Below are positions 5,796 through 12,029 of a DNA stretch of 12,029 nucleotides, piece by piece. The stretch is taken from positions 1 to 12,029 of the forward strand of contig CATYVH010000048.1 of the NCBI GenBank assembly GCA_958413765.1, written 5' to 3'. The position numbers were made by a program, and so were the translations under genes. Below the pieces are notes generated by a model that saw nothing but the letters and a program-made list of their open reading frames with translations, ran no database searches and was not told the origin of the DNA. Numbering within the stretch: position 1 is the first letter of the stretch; every line of letters starts with the position of its first letter. The DNA is from an uncultured Collinsella sp. (GTDB taxonomy: Bacteria; Actinomycetota; Coriobacteriia; Coriobacteriales; Coriobacteriaceae).

Positions 5796-7010
5796 CTACT
5801 CGTGCTGTCGGGCTTCTACCAGTCTGCAGAAGTCGTTGACGCTCATGAGCCATTCCCTTTGCGCGGGCGTGTAGGTTTCGAACAGCGATGAGGGCACAAC
5901 GAGGCTGAGCCTGTCCTTAGCCATAGCTCGTGTGTAATCCTCACTTACGGCGGGCTCAAGTGTTACAAGATGCTTGTCCTCGATTCTGTCAGCCTCATCA
6001 AGCACCTGACGCCAACGCTCCTTGATGGTTGTCTTGGCACCGAGCATCGTCAGTCGAGCGACAGGGAACTTGGGGTCGTGGTAATCGTCAATAGAGGGAA
6101 AGATGAAATCCGGCTTTGATTTGCCCTCGGTGTATTTCTGCGCCGAGTAGCGTATGCCCCTAGCATCGAATAGCATCGAGAGTTGATTCTCGAACGCCGT
6201 CCCCGCACGGGACTTGCGGCGCTGGAAGGTCGACATAGTGGTGCGCAGCACGCCATCAACATCAAGCGCCGAGCCAAGGTATGGCGCGAGGTCGCGCTCC
6301 AAGAGATGCCGCTCGAAGACGCGGAACAGCATCTCTTCGCGTTCGTAACAAGCGACCAAGCAGCCATCCGGGTCGCCCGTCCAATCGAGCTTTCCAAGGG
6401 TGGAAGCTGAGTAGGCTGAGAAGTCTGCCCCTTTGGGGAAGGACTCGCCGAATTTCTCGATCATACCGTCGAGGAAGTTCTCCGCTGCGATCGGCATGCT
6501 AACTTCGATGCCGATGGACTCCAAAATCCTTGCGGCGATCGACGTGATGCGCGTATCCTCCCGAGCAGAGGGCGTAAAACCCTTCTCGCCAACCCCGTCG
6601 AGCGCGAAGAGCCAGCGAACTTGAGATTCCGCCGTACTCCCCGCTCGGGCAAATAGGATTACGACCTCCTTGGCTTCGTGTAGGGCCAAAACCATGAGGT
6701 CGCCCGGACGGGCCATGCCCATGGCAGCATTATCGTTGTAGTAGAGCCTATACTCAGTTCTAGTTGGATGCTTCCTGCGGGCGTCGTACCAAGTGGTATA
6801 ACCATGGTCGAATATAGGGTCTGCACCATCATCGAGATATGCGAAGGTAGTTCGCATCCCCTTTATGTCATCGTCTCCGAAAAGCGCGCGCAAAGGCCCC
6901 ACGCCGTTGAATTCGTGCTGGTGGCTTTTATTGGCCCCCATGATGTCAACGCCCGCGAGGGTTTTCGCGACAGCACCGTCAAAATACGCGCCAAGTACTC
7001 CATAGTCCAT
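5796..7010 (-). CDS. EcoRII-type type II restriction endonuclease
   Basis: DNA endonuclease expected to cut unmodified CCWGG-type sites, 404 aa, about the length of EcoRII. The C-terminal catalytic domain (about 210-404) shows the EcoRII_C pattern: GTAFENQLSMLF, KPDFIFPS, LGAKTTIKERWRQVLDEA and DKHLVTLEPAVSED. The PD-(D/E)xK-type candidates Asp301, Lys326, Lys330, Arg332 and Glu339 sit almost where the EcoRII active-site residues do. Residues 1-200 would correspond to the effector-binding, autoinhibitory domain of type IIE enzymes, though I recognise that part less well. ATG 7010 lies one base after the methyltransferase stop, with GGAGG 9 nt upstream, so translation is coupled and follows the protective methylase. 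No frameshift or lost catalytic residue is seen. The exact site is inferred from family. Confidence 0.88.
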   Translation of the reverse strand: MDYGVLGAYFDGAVAKTLAGVDIMGANKSHQHEFNGVGPLRALFGDDDIKGMRTTFAYLDDGADPIFDHGYTTWYDARRKHPTRTEYRLYYNDNAAMGMARPGDLMVLALHEAKEVVILFARAGSTAESQVRWLFALDGVGEKGFTPSAREDTRITSIAARILESIGIEVSMPIAAENFLDGMIEKFGESFPKGADFSAYSASTLGKLDWTGDPDGCLVACYEREEMLFRVFERHLLERDLAPYLGSALDVDGVLRTTMSTFQRRKSRAGTAFENQLSMLFDARGIRYSAQKYTEGKSKPDFIFPSIDDYHDPKFPVARLTMLGAKTTIKERWRQVLDEADRIEDKHLVTLEPAVSEDYTRAMAKDRLSLVVPSSLFETYTPAQREWLMSVNDFCRLVEARQHE

Positions 7011-7011
7011 C

Positions 7012-8160
7012 CTAGAACACCTCCATCATCAACTTCGCGACCGAGCGCACGACCGGCACGGTCACGGAGTTGCCGAACTGCCTGTATGCCTGAGTATCCG
7101 ACACCGGGATGATGAACTCATCGGGAAATCCTTGCAGGCGCGCGCATTCGCGGGGAGTGAGTTTACGAGGGTTTTTTCCTTCCTGCCCGACCAGAATCTC
7201 GCTGCCATCCTTGTGGTACCGGGCGGAAAGCGTCCTTGTCGTGTCCTCTGGGCCGACCATCGAGTATCCAAAGCCGTGGCCCGCCGCCTCATGCTTTTCG
7301 CGATAGGCGCGCAGATAGGCCCATAGCTTATCCGAAATGGTGTAGCGTTCGTTTGGTTGCTCTTCGAGGATTTCCCCTAGCGCATGTCCCGGTCCCGGCA
7401 CCTCAAGGTCATCCCACGAGAAGGGAACTTCCTCCCTGAACCCCACGATGTAGATGCGCTCCCTGTGCTGGCACGTCCAGTTTTTTGAATCAAGCACTTT
7501 CCAGAAAATATGGTATCCAAGGTCCTCCTCAAGCGTCTGTCGTATGACCTTGAAGGTCTTCCCGCCGTCGTGACTCGTAAGGTTCTTAACGTTCTCAAGC
7601 AAGAAGGCCTTCGGGCGCTTGTCGCGTATGATGCGAGCGACCTCGAAAAAGAGGGTTCCCTGCGTTTTATCCTCAAAGCCGGTGGGTCTCCCCAAAGATT
7701 GCTTCTTCGAAACGCCTGCAAGGGAGAATGGCTGACAAGGAAAGCCTGCGAGCAGGACATCGAAGTCCGGTATATCGTTTGATGCGACCTGACGGATGTC
7801 GCCCGCCGGGGTCTCTCCATAGTTCATCCGGTAGGTTTTCTGGGCGAACTTATCCCACTCGCAAGAGAAGACGCACCTACCGCCAAGCTCCTGGAACGGC
7901 ATTCGTATACCGCCGATGCCCGCGAAGAGATCGCAGAAGGTAAAAAGCGCGTCGCTGCGCTCCCCTTGGTCAAATGGAGCCCCCGCATCGAGCGATGCGA
8001 TAAAGGCGCATTCAGCCGCCGTTGGACTAGTATCCCCAGACTCCCAGCGCCGAACGGTGCGTTCGCCAGACGAGCCCATACCAAGGGCGGCGGCGAACTC
8101 CTTTTGGGTGAGGCCGAGGTCAATTCTCTTTTGCGCTATATCAGCTGCATTTAGTTGCAT
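7012..8160 (-). CDS. DNA (cytosine-5-)-methyltransferase, Dcm/M.EcoRII type, with N-terminal HTH
   Basis: SAM-dependent C5-cytosine methyltransferase, 382 aa, presumed to methylate the site cut by the adjacent nuclease (CCWGG by family). Conserved motifs are in order: I FCDLFAGIGGIR (75-86), IV AGFPCQPFSLAG with catalytic Cys142, VI ENVKN (189-193), VIII QHRERIYIVGF (231-241), IX RECARLQGFPDE and X QFGNSVTVPV (361-370). The first 60 residues form an XRE-like helix-turn-helix (KRIDLGLTQKEFAAALGMG...RTVRRWESG), as in methylases that repress their own operon. ATG 8160 has only a weak AGG-type ribosome site, but the HTH begins at once, so no later start fits. It is first in the two-gene operon. 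Confidence 0.93.
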   Translation of the reverse strand: MQLNAADIAQKRIDLGLTQKEFAAALGMGSSGERTVRRWESGDTSPTAAECAFIASLDAGAPFDQGERSDALFTFCDLFAGIGGIRMPFQELGGRCVFSCEWDKFAQKTYRMNYGETPAGDIRQVASNDIPDFDVLLAGFPCQPFSLAGVSKKQSLGRPTGFEDKTQGTLFFEVARIIRDKRPKAFLLENVKNLTSHDGGKTFKVIRQTLEEDLGYHIFWKVLDSKNWTCQHRERIYIVGFREEVPFSWDDLEVPGPGHALGEILEEQPNERYTISDKLWAYLRAYREKHEAAGHGFGYSMVGPEDTTRTLSARYHKDGSEILVGQEGKNPRKLTPRECARLQGFPDEFIIPVSDTQAYRQFGNSVTVPVVRSVAKLMMEVF

Positions 8161-8322
8161 GGGACGCCTATCTTGGTTGAAAAACGGTCAAACTGTCCTG
8201 TATTTACCACAGCGTTAGTCTATCACCCCGAGCGGACATGTCTTCCCCTTGCTTCAGTCCGCCTCTAAACCCCGTAGCATCAACTGGGCTTTAGGGCTTG
8301 GACACTCTACCGGAGGGCTCTA
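8161..8322 (-). promoter_or_regulatory. Upstream region of the restriction-modification operon
   Basis: No gene is seen between the methyltransferase start and the right-hand repeat. The promoter must lie here, and TTGACC (minus strand, 8187-8192) is a possible -35, but no matching -10 at standard spacing stands out. A weak dyad (TTGA at 8177-8180, TCAA at 8188-8191) is too short to call as an operator. Confidence 0.35.
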
Positions 8323-8337
8323 GACGCAATTGGTGAC

Positions 8338-8363
8338 GCGGGTGTCGACGGCCCGAATCCGCC
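8338..8363 (+). repeat. Inverted tRNA-Arg fragment in the trailer
   Basis: These 26 bp are the reverse complement, with two mismatches, of 8429-8454, the part of the tRNA-Arg gene from the 3' side of the anticodon arm through the T arm. The fragment therefore reads as a partial tRNA on the opposite strand. The tRNA terminator hairpin lies between the arms. Confidence 0.75.
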
Positions 8364-8384
8364 GGCGGCCCCCGCAAACCAGAA

Positions 8385-8408
8385 ACGGCGCCGCTCCCGC
8401 GACGCCGT
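8385..8408 (-). terminator. tRNA-Arg transcription terminator
   Basis: On the minus strand a 10-bp stem (with one U-G pair) closes a GGGA loop. It begins 9 nt after the tRNA CCA end and is followed by TTTCTGGTT. The T-run is shorter than in the duplicated copy at 5209-5232. Confidence 0.7.
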
Positions 8409-8417
8409 CATATTCCC

Positions 8418-8493
8418 TGGTGCCCCCGGGCGGATTCGAACCGTCGACACCCGCTTTAGGAGAGCGGTGCTCTATCCCCTGAGCTACGGAGGC
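8418..8493 (-). tRNA. tRNA-Arg (anticodon CCT)
   Basis: A complete 76-nt tRNA with encoded CCA. The acceptor GCCTCCG pairs with CGGGGGC, including one U-G pair. The D arm contains TAGCTCAGGGGATAGAGCA. The anticodon stem CCGCT/AGCGG holds the loop CTCCTAA with anticodon CCT, which reads AGG. The T arm has GGTTCGAATCC. It would charge arginine on AGG codons. Its 3' end faces the island and is duplicated at 5242-5264, making it the likely integration target; the intact copy keeps the cell supplied. Confidence 0.96.
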
Positions 8494-8503
8494 ATGTTGT
8501 ACT

Positions 8504-8512
8504 AGTGTAGCA
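8504..8512 (-). promoter_or_regulatory. Possible extended -10 promoter of tRNA-Arg
   Basis: The minus strand reads TGCTACACT, an extended -10 (TGn plus TACACT), ending 11 bp before the tRNA 5' end. No good -35 is seen at the usual distance. Confidence 0.35.
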
Positions 8513-8523
8513 GATTTGCCCCT

Positions 8524-8544
8524 TGGCCATGTAGCGCATGGCCA
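8524..8544. repeat. Inverted repeat with 8-bp arms
   Basis: TGGCCATG and CATGGCCA are perfect arms around a 5-bp loop (TAGCG). No T-run follows. It is the first of four hairpins between tRNA-Arg and manO. Confidence 0.55.
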
Positions 8545-8551
8545 CTCATCA

Positions 8552-8589
8552 AGAAGGCTCTGCAGCGAATTATCGCCGTAGAGCCTTCT
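8552..8589. repeat. Inverted repeat with 10-bp arms
   Basis: AGAAGGCTCT (8552-8561) and AGAGCCTTCT (8580-8589) pair perfectly. The stem extends inward through a G-U pair, a C-G pair, one mismatch and GCG/CGC to an AATTAT loop. No T-run is present on either side. Confidence 0.65.
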
Positions 8590-8629
8590 CAATAACGGAA
8601 AATTATAACCCAGAATAACGCAAAATAAT

Positions 8630-8673
8630 GGGATGGGGTTTCCTCTAACCACATGTAAGGGAAATTCCATCCC
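8630..8673 (-). terminator. Stem-loop, possible second terminator after manO
   Basis: GGGATGG-GG-TTTCC (8630-8643) and GGAAA-TT-CCATCCC (8660-8673) form arms of 14 positions, of which 12 pair exactly. The GG/TT step can wobble-pair only if the plus strand is transcribed; on the minus strand it is an internal mismatch. On the minus strand ATTATTTTGCG follows, so a backup terminator is plausible. Confidence 0.5.
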
Positions 8674-8721
8674 GGTATTCGGCTAAAAAATGGGACAAGC
8701 TTTCCCAACTGGCGCTCAAAA

Positions 8722-8767
8722 GGAAAATGCATCCCGGAATGAGAACGAATTCCGGGATGCATTTTCC
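8722..8767 (-). terminator. Strong terminator of the mannose PTS operon
   Basis: Perfect 19-bp arms (8722-8740 and 8749-8767) with an 8-nt loop, 18 bp downstream of the manO stop codon. On the minus strand the stem ends in ATTTTCC followed by TTTTGAG. One arm resembles 8660-8678 (16/19 identical), an arm of the neighbouring stem-loop. Confidence 0.8.
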
Positions 8768-8785
8768 GCCATCTATCGCAGACGA

Positions 8786-9184
8786 CTAGTCGCCTTTGTG
8801 AAAGAGGCTTTTGATGGCAGCAGGGATGCTCTTGGCGCCCTTGGTCGTTACGTCGATAAAGTCGGGCGAACGCACGAGTCTATCCTCGTCCACGTACTTG
8901 CGCACAGCGCGCAGCGTCTCTTTGTCGTCGCGCGTCGAAAACGTAAAGTGACCGTTGTCCTTGGTGAAGATGGCAAAACGCGTAATCTTCTTGGTGCCGC
9001 GCAAGACCTCGGCGGCAATATAGTCGACCTCGTCCCACGGGATTTGAATATAATCCTCGGGATTGCGCTCGTTATAGTACTCAAACGCCTTATTGCCCAC
9101 CATCACGTTACCGTGGCTGGTAAGCCCCATCAGGCAGGTTGCCGGCGTTGCCAGATCGACCGTGCTGTTCTGAGATTGCGCCAT
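8786..9184 (-). CDS. manO: DUF956 family protein, mannose-PTS-associated (ManO)
   Basis: Small protein of 132 aa found after mannose-family PTS genes in Firmicutes and related bacteria, where ManO is considered a regulator of the man operon; its biochemistry is unclear. Seen: LMGLTSHGNVMVGNKAFEYYNERNPEDYIQIPWDEVDYI and FTKDNGHFTFSTRDDKETLRAVRKYV (given here as two family-typical blocks), ending in a basic tail. No signal peptide or membrane helix. The frame is open to 9235, but that extension would run through a terminator hairpin; ATG 9184 is preceded by GGAGGG about 10 nt upstream and gives the usual length. It is the last gene of the man operon, 120 nt after manZ. Confidence 0.85.
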   Translation of the reverse strand: MAQSQNSTVDLATPATCLMGLTSHGNVMVGNKAFEYYNERNPEDYIQIPWDEVDYIAAEVLRGTKKITRFAIFTKDNGHFTFSTRDDKETLRAVRKYVDEDRLVRSPDFIDVTTKGAKSIPAAIKSLFHKGD

Positions 9185-9212
9185 ACGCGCCTCGCCCTCC
9201 AATAAAAACAAT

Positions 9213-9248
9213 CGGACCGCATCCAGTGTACCCACCGGGTGCGGTCCG
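9213..9248 (-). terminator. Terminator/attenuator-like hairpin between manZ and manO
   Basis: Perfect 9-bp arms CGGACCGCA and TGCGGTCCG with an 18-nt loop, followed on the minus strand by ATTGTTTTTATT. The manO Shine-Dalgarno begins immediately after this T-rich tract. It would let only part of the manXYZ transcripts continue into manO. Confidence 0.7.
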
Positions 9249-9304
9249 TTTCAATGGCTCAAAAGCCCTTGCCTAGCAATTCTCGGTCTTAAGCCGAAGC
9301 GTGC

Positions 9305-10225
9305 TTACATGAAGCCGCAGAAGCGACCGATGATGCCGACGGCGAAGAGAGCCAGGATGATGACGATCGGGCTGACCTTCTTCTTGAGGAGCTTGCAGAC
9401 CAGCAGGGTCAGGCACACGGCGGCAAGGCCGGGGATGAGCTGATCGAGGTTGGCCTGAAGCGTGGTGACCTTCATCTGATCAAGGGCGGTAGCACCGACG
9501 GAGTTGTACATCGTCAGCGCTTCCTTGATACCCTCGGAACCGGAGGGCAGGCTAGCCCAGTCGATAAAGGCACCAGCAGACTGCTTGACCGTGGAGACGA
9601 TCGGGGTGAAGGAAATGGACACCCAGCGCTCGACCAGGGCGCCGATGATGAACATACCTAGGATGGAAGCGCCCTCGGTGACCTTGCCCATCAGACCACC
9701 GGAGAGGTCCTTGGCGATGGAGGAGCCGACCTTGTAGCCAAACTCCTGCGTGTACCACAGGAAAGCGTAACGGATGATGTTCCACGCGAAGAAGAACAGC
9801 AGCGGACCGACGATGCTGCCGGACATGGCCAGGGAAGCGCCCAGAGCGCCCAGAATCGGGCGAAGGGTGAACCAGAAGACGGGGTCGCCGACGCCGGCGA
9901 GCGGGCCCATCATACCGACCTTGACGCCCTGAATGGCGACGTCGTCAATCGGGGCACCGTTGGCGCGCTCCTCCTCGAGGGCGAGGGTAACGCCAATGAC
10001 GGGGGCGGAAACATAGGGGTGGGTGTTATAGAACTCCAGGTGGCGCTTAAGAGCGGCAATCTGGTCATCCTTGCTGGTGTAGAGCTTCTTGATCGCAGGG
10101 ATCATTGCGAAGCACCAGCCGCCGTTCTGCATACGCTCGTAGTTCCACGAGCCCTGAAGGAACTGATGACGGAAGCAAACCTTCTTGCGGTCAGCCTTGG
10201 TGAGCTGAATCTTGTTCTCTGCCAT
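9305..10225 (-). CDS. manZ: PTS mannose/fructose/sorbose family EIID subunit
   Basis: Membrane EIID component that forms the sugar channel with EIIC, 306 aa. The cytosolic N-terminus carries the family pattern FRHQFLQGSWNYERMQNGGWCFAMIPAIKKLY. A central GVKVGMMGPLAGVGDPVFWFTLRPILGALGASLA block and hydrophobic C-terminal helices follow, ending FAVGIIGRFCGFM, as in ManZ proteins. ATG 10225 is preferred: GGAGGGG lies 10 nt upstream, whereas the in-frame GTG at 10234 would be too close to it. It starts 16 nt after manY and is co-translated in the operon. Mannose is the default substrate for such systems; glucose, glucosamine or others are possible. Confidence 0.93.
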   Translation of the reverse strand: MAENKIQLTKADRKKVCFRHQFLQGSWNYERMQNGGWCFAMIPAIKKLYTSKDDQIAALKRHLEFYNTHPYVSAPVIGVTLALEEERANGAPIDDVAIQGVKVGMMGPLAGVGDPVFWFTLRPILGALGASLAMSGSIVGPLLFFFAWNIIRYAFLWYTQEFGYKVGSSIAKDLSGGLMGKVTEGASILGMFIIGALVERWVSISFTPIVSTVKQSAGAFIDWASLPSGSEGIKEALTMYNSVGATALDQMKVTTLQANLDQLIPGLAAVCLTLLVCKLLKKKVSPIVIILALFAVGIIGRFCGFM

Positions 10226-10241
10226 ATGTATCACTCCCCTC

Positions 10242-11060
10242 CTACTCGTAATCGTTCAGAATGTCGCCGAGCGGGTCGCCGGAGCCACCGCCCATGCCGC
10301 CACCCTGCTTGGCCAGATCCTTAAGGCCAAGGTAGATGAGGGCAAGGGAGATGCCGATGAGGCCAAGGGCGATCAGCGTGAGCTGAGGGATGGCAGCAAG
10401 GACAAAGCCGAGGATGAAGAACGGCCAGGTCTCCTTGGTGGCCATCATGTTGATGACCATGGCGTAACCGACGGAAGCGACCATGCCGCCGCCGACAGCC
10501 ATGCCGCCGGACAGCCAATCGGGCATAGCGTTAAGCGCGTTGGTAACGGCCTCGGCCGGGATGATGCACAGAAGTACTGCCGGGATGGCGATACGAACAC
10601 CCTGCATGAGGATGCCGGCGTACTGCCAACGCTCGATGCCGGCGAAGTCGCCCTTCTCGGCGCAGGCGTCCATGGCGTGAACCATAGCGGTAGCCAGGGT
10701 ACGGCAGATCATGGTCAGGAACAGACCAGCGACCGACAGCGGGACGGCGACGGCGATGGCGGCGGTAACGGCCTTGGCCGAATCGGTGGCGCCACCGTTG
10801 AGGGCGAGCACCATGATGATCGAAGAAGCGACCGAGGCCAGAGCGGCGTCAGGCGCGACGGCGGCGCCGACGTTAGCCCAGCCAAGGGCCATCATCTGGA
10901 GCGAACCGCCCAGGAGGATGCCCTCCTGAAGGTGACCGGTTACGAGACCGATAAGCGTGCATGCCACGAGCGGCTGATGGAACTGGAACTCATCCAGAAT
11001 GCCTTCCATACCGGCAAGCAACGCGACAATCGCAACAAGCAGAATAGTGATTGCAGACAT
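10242..11060 (-). CDS. manY: PTS mannose/fructose/sorbose family EIIC subunit
   Basis: Polytopic membrane permease subunit of the mannose-class PTS, 272 aa. Seen: MEGILDEFQFHQPLVACTLIGLVTGHLQEGILLGGSLQMMALGWANVGAAVAPDAALAS near the N-terminus (quoted as its two typical parts, the FHQP and LGGSLQMM motifs), several hydrophobic helices, and the GGGMVASVGYAMVINMM segment. The C-terminal tail (about 250-272) is glycine-rich and acidic, GGGMGGGSGDPLGD, and longer than in many homologues. ATG 11060 follows a good AAAGGAGGG Shine-Dalgarno. It lies 18 nt after manX and 16 nt before manZ. Confidence 0.93.
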   Translation of the reverse strand: MSAITILLVAIVALLAGMEGILDEFQFHQPLVACTLIGLVTGHLQEGILLGGSLQMMALGWANVGAAVAPDAALASVASSIIMVLALNGGATDSAKAVTAAIAVAVPLSVAGLFLTMICRTLATAMVHAMDACAEKGDFAGIERWQYAGILMQGVRIAIPAVLLCIIPAEAVTNALNAMPDWLSGGMAVGGGMVASVGYAMVINMMATKETWPFFILGFVLAAIPQLTLIALGLIGISLALIYLGLKDLAKQGGGMGGGSGDPLGDILNDYE

Positions 11061-11078
11061 GTATCGGACCCTCCTTTA

Positions 11079-12029
11079 CTATGCTTGAGCGGCCAGTTCG
11101 GCCTTAGCTTTCTTCAACATGGCGTCGAGATCCTCGGAGGAATCCGAAGGAACCTTGCGGACCTCGAACTTGACGCCCTTGGCCTTGAGAGCCTCGATGG
11201 TCTTGACATCGTCATCGCCCATAGCGACAGCGTTAGTGACGACGACCTTGCCCTTGGAGTGGGCCATGGAACCGATGTTGGCTTCCTTGATGTCGACGCC
11301 GGCCTCGATGGCCCTGAGCAGATCCTGCGGGTTCTCGAACAGCAGCATCGCCTTGGTGTCGCCAAAGCGCGTGTCCTTGACGACCTCGGCCATCTTCTTG
11401 ATAGGCACGACGTTGGCGTGGACTCCCGGAGGGGCAGCCTGCTCGATCATGGTCTTGCGGAGCTCGTCGTGAGCAACGCCGTCGGAGACCACGATGATGC
11501 GGTTGGGGTTGATCTGCTTGGTCCACGTGGTGGCCACCTGACCATGCAGCAGGCGCGTGTCGATACGGACGTGGGCGATCTTGATGTGCCCGTCGCCGAT
11601 CACCGTTCCCGGAGGAATGGCACCCGCAGGAGCAGCGGCGGCCGCAGCCGGCTTCTTCTCCTCGGGCTCCAGAGACTCGGGCTTGACGCGCACGCCGGCC
11701 TTAGCCTCAGTCACGAGATGTTTTGCGATCGCATGTGCAGTGTTCTTTGCGTCAAAGCGCTGCGAATATGCCTCGATGAGCATAGGCAGGTTGACACCGG
11801 TGACGATAGCCCAGGAATCGTGGCCCTCGATGAGCCCGCTGATCTGGTTGAACGGCGTGCCGCCCCACAGATCAACGAGGAAGAGCACCTGCTCCTGGTC
11901 CTCGAAGGAAGCGATTGCCTCCTCGACCTTGGCACGGAAGTCGTCGGGGCCCATGCTCGGCTCGAGCGAGACCACGGCAACAGACGGCTGATCGCCAAAG
12001 ACCATCGAGCCCGTCTGCTTGATTCCAGC
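11079..12029 (-). CDS. manX: PTS mannose family EIIAB subunit (5' end beyond the window)
   Basis: Cytosolic phosphotransfer subunit of the mannose-class PTS. The frame continues through the right edge, giving 316 visible residues; the first 14 or so, including the EIIA active-site His, are outside. The EIIA domain includes GIKQTGSMVFG at the edge and LVDLWGGTPFNQ. An Ala/Pro-rich linker (EEKKPAAAAAAPAG) follows, then the EIIB domain with IAHVRIDTRLLHGQVATTW, whose His (visible residue 162) accepts the phosphate from EIIA and passes it to the sugar. The chain ends KAKAELAAQA. The internal ATG at 12005 is not the start. It is first of manX-manY-manZ-manO in this window; the promoter lies to the right. 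Confidence 0.93.
   Translation of the reverse strand, partial: AGIKQTGSMVFGDQPSVAVVSLEPSMGPDDFRAKVEEAIASFEDQEQVLFLVDLWGGTPFNQISGLIEGHDSWAIVTGVNLPMLIEAYSQRFDAKNTAHAIAKHLVTEAKAGVRVKPESLEPEEKKPAAAAAAPAGAIPPGTVIGDGHIKIAHVRIDTRLLHGQVATTWTKQINPNRIIVVSDGVAHDELRKTMIEQAAPPGVHANVVPIKKMAEVVKDTRFGDTKAMLLFENPQDLLRAIEAGVDIKEANIGSMAHSKGKVVVTNAVAMGDDDVKTIEALKAKGVKFEVRKVPSDSSEDLDAMLKKAKAELAAQA

Larger units (their letters stand above)
8323..8440 (-). repeat. Right direct repeat: tRNA-Arg 3' end with trailer (attachment-site-like)
   Basis: Partner of 5147-5264 (about 109/118 identical; 8398-8440 is perfectly conserved). This copy joins the intact tRNA-Arg gene. The two copies are 3176 bp apart in the same orientation and bracket the restriction-modification genes and the ATPase remnant. 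Each perfect core contains one CCTGG (8416-8420 here), the presumed target of the island's own enzymes. Confidence 0.85.

Noticed and set aside
8177..8191. Operator for the methyltransferase HTH
   Set aside because: The TTGA/TCAA dyad has only 4-bp arms and is not repeated, which is within chance expectation.
8320..8670. Minus-strand open frame of 116 codons across the tRNA-Arg gene
   Set aside because: It translates the tRNA, its terminator and trailer; the familiar SVAQGIEHRSPKAGVDGSNPPG-like segment (two parts) is a known artefact of reading through a tRNA gene, and it has no protein family features.

Overview
The window looks like a chromosomal stretch from a GC-rich gut actinobacterium of the Coriobacteriia, most like Collinsella. 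This is inferred from the base composition, the sugar-PTS content, the DUF956 gene after a mannose-family PTS and the style of the proteins; no taxonomic marker gene is present. Every intact gene lies on the minus strand, so transcription runs right to left.

Region 1 (about 1-5146) is a sugar-phosphate locus. In transcription order it encodes a TIM-barrel sugar isomerase/epimerase (4772-3834), a PTS EIIBC permease of the glucoside superfamily (3830-2460), a DeoR-family repressor (2235-1492), a D-allulose-6-phosphate 3-epimerase-like protein (1226-573) and an RpiB-type isomerase (500-24). An AlsE-like epimerase plus an E. coli-like RpiB plus a PTS permease points to use of D-allose or D-allulose: uptake with phosphorylation, allose-6-P to allulose-6-P, then fructose-6-P. 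No EIIA is encoded here. A shared box, GGTYAAWC(TT)GATTAA, occurs in all three upstream regions (twice before the epimerase) and is the best candidate operator.

Region 2 (about 5147-8440) is an accessory island at the 3' end of a tRNA-Arg(CCT) gene (8418-8493). A 118-bp direct repeat (109/118 identical; the 43 bp at its tRNA end are perfect) brackets it and includes the last 23 nt of the tRNA. Inside are a truncated AAA ATPase preceded by three 17-bp repeats at an exact 34-bp period, an EcoRII-type restriction endonuclease, and a Dcm-type cytosine-5 methyltransferase with an N-terminal helix-turn-helix. Methyltransferase and nuclease are translationally coupled. No integrase is visible.

Region 3 (8494-12029) starts with a hairpin-rich spacer and continues with a mannose-family PTS operon: manX (EIIAB, cut by the right edge), manY (EIIC), manZ (EIID) and manO (DUF956). 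A terminator-like hairpin sits directly before the manO ribosome binding site, and a strong 19-bp-stem terminator follows manO.

The island thus separates two PTS sugar loci. The least explained items are the common operator box, the 34-bp-period repeats, the inverted tRNA fragment in the tRNA trailer and the hairpin string.
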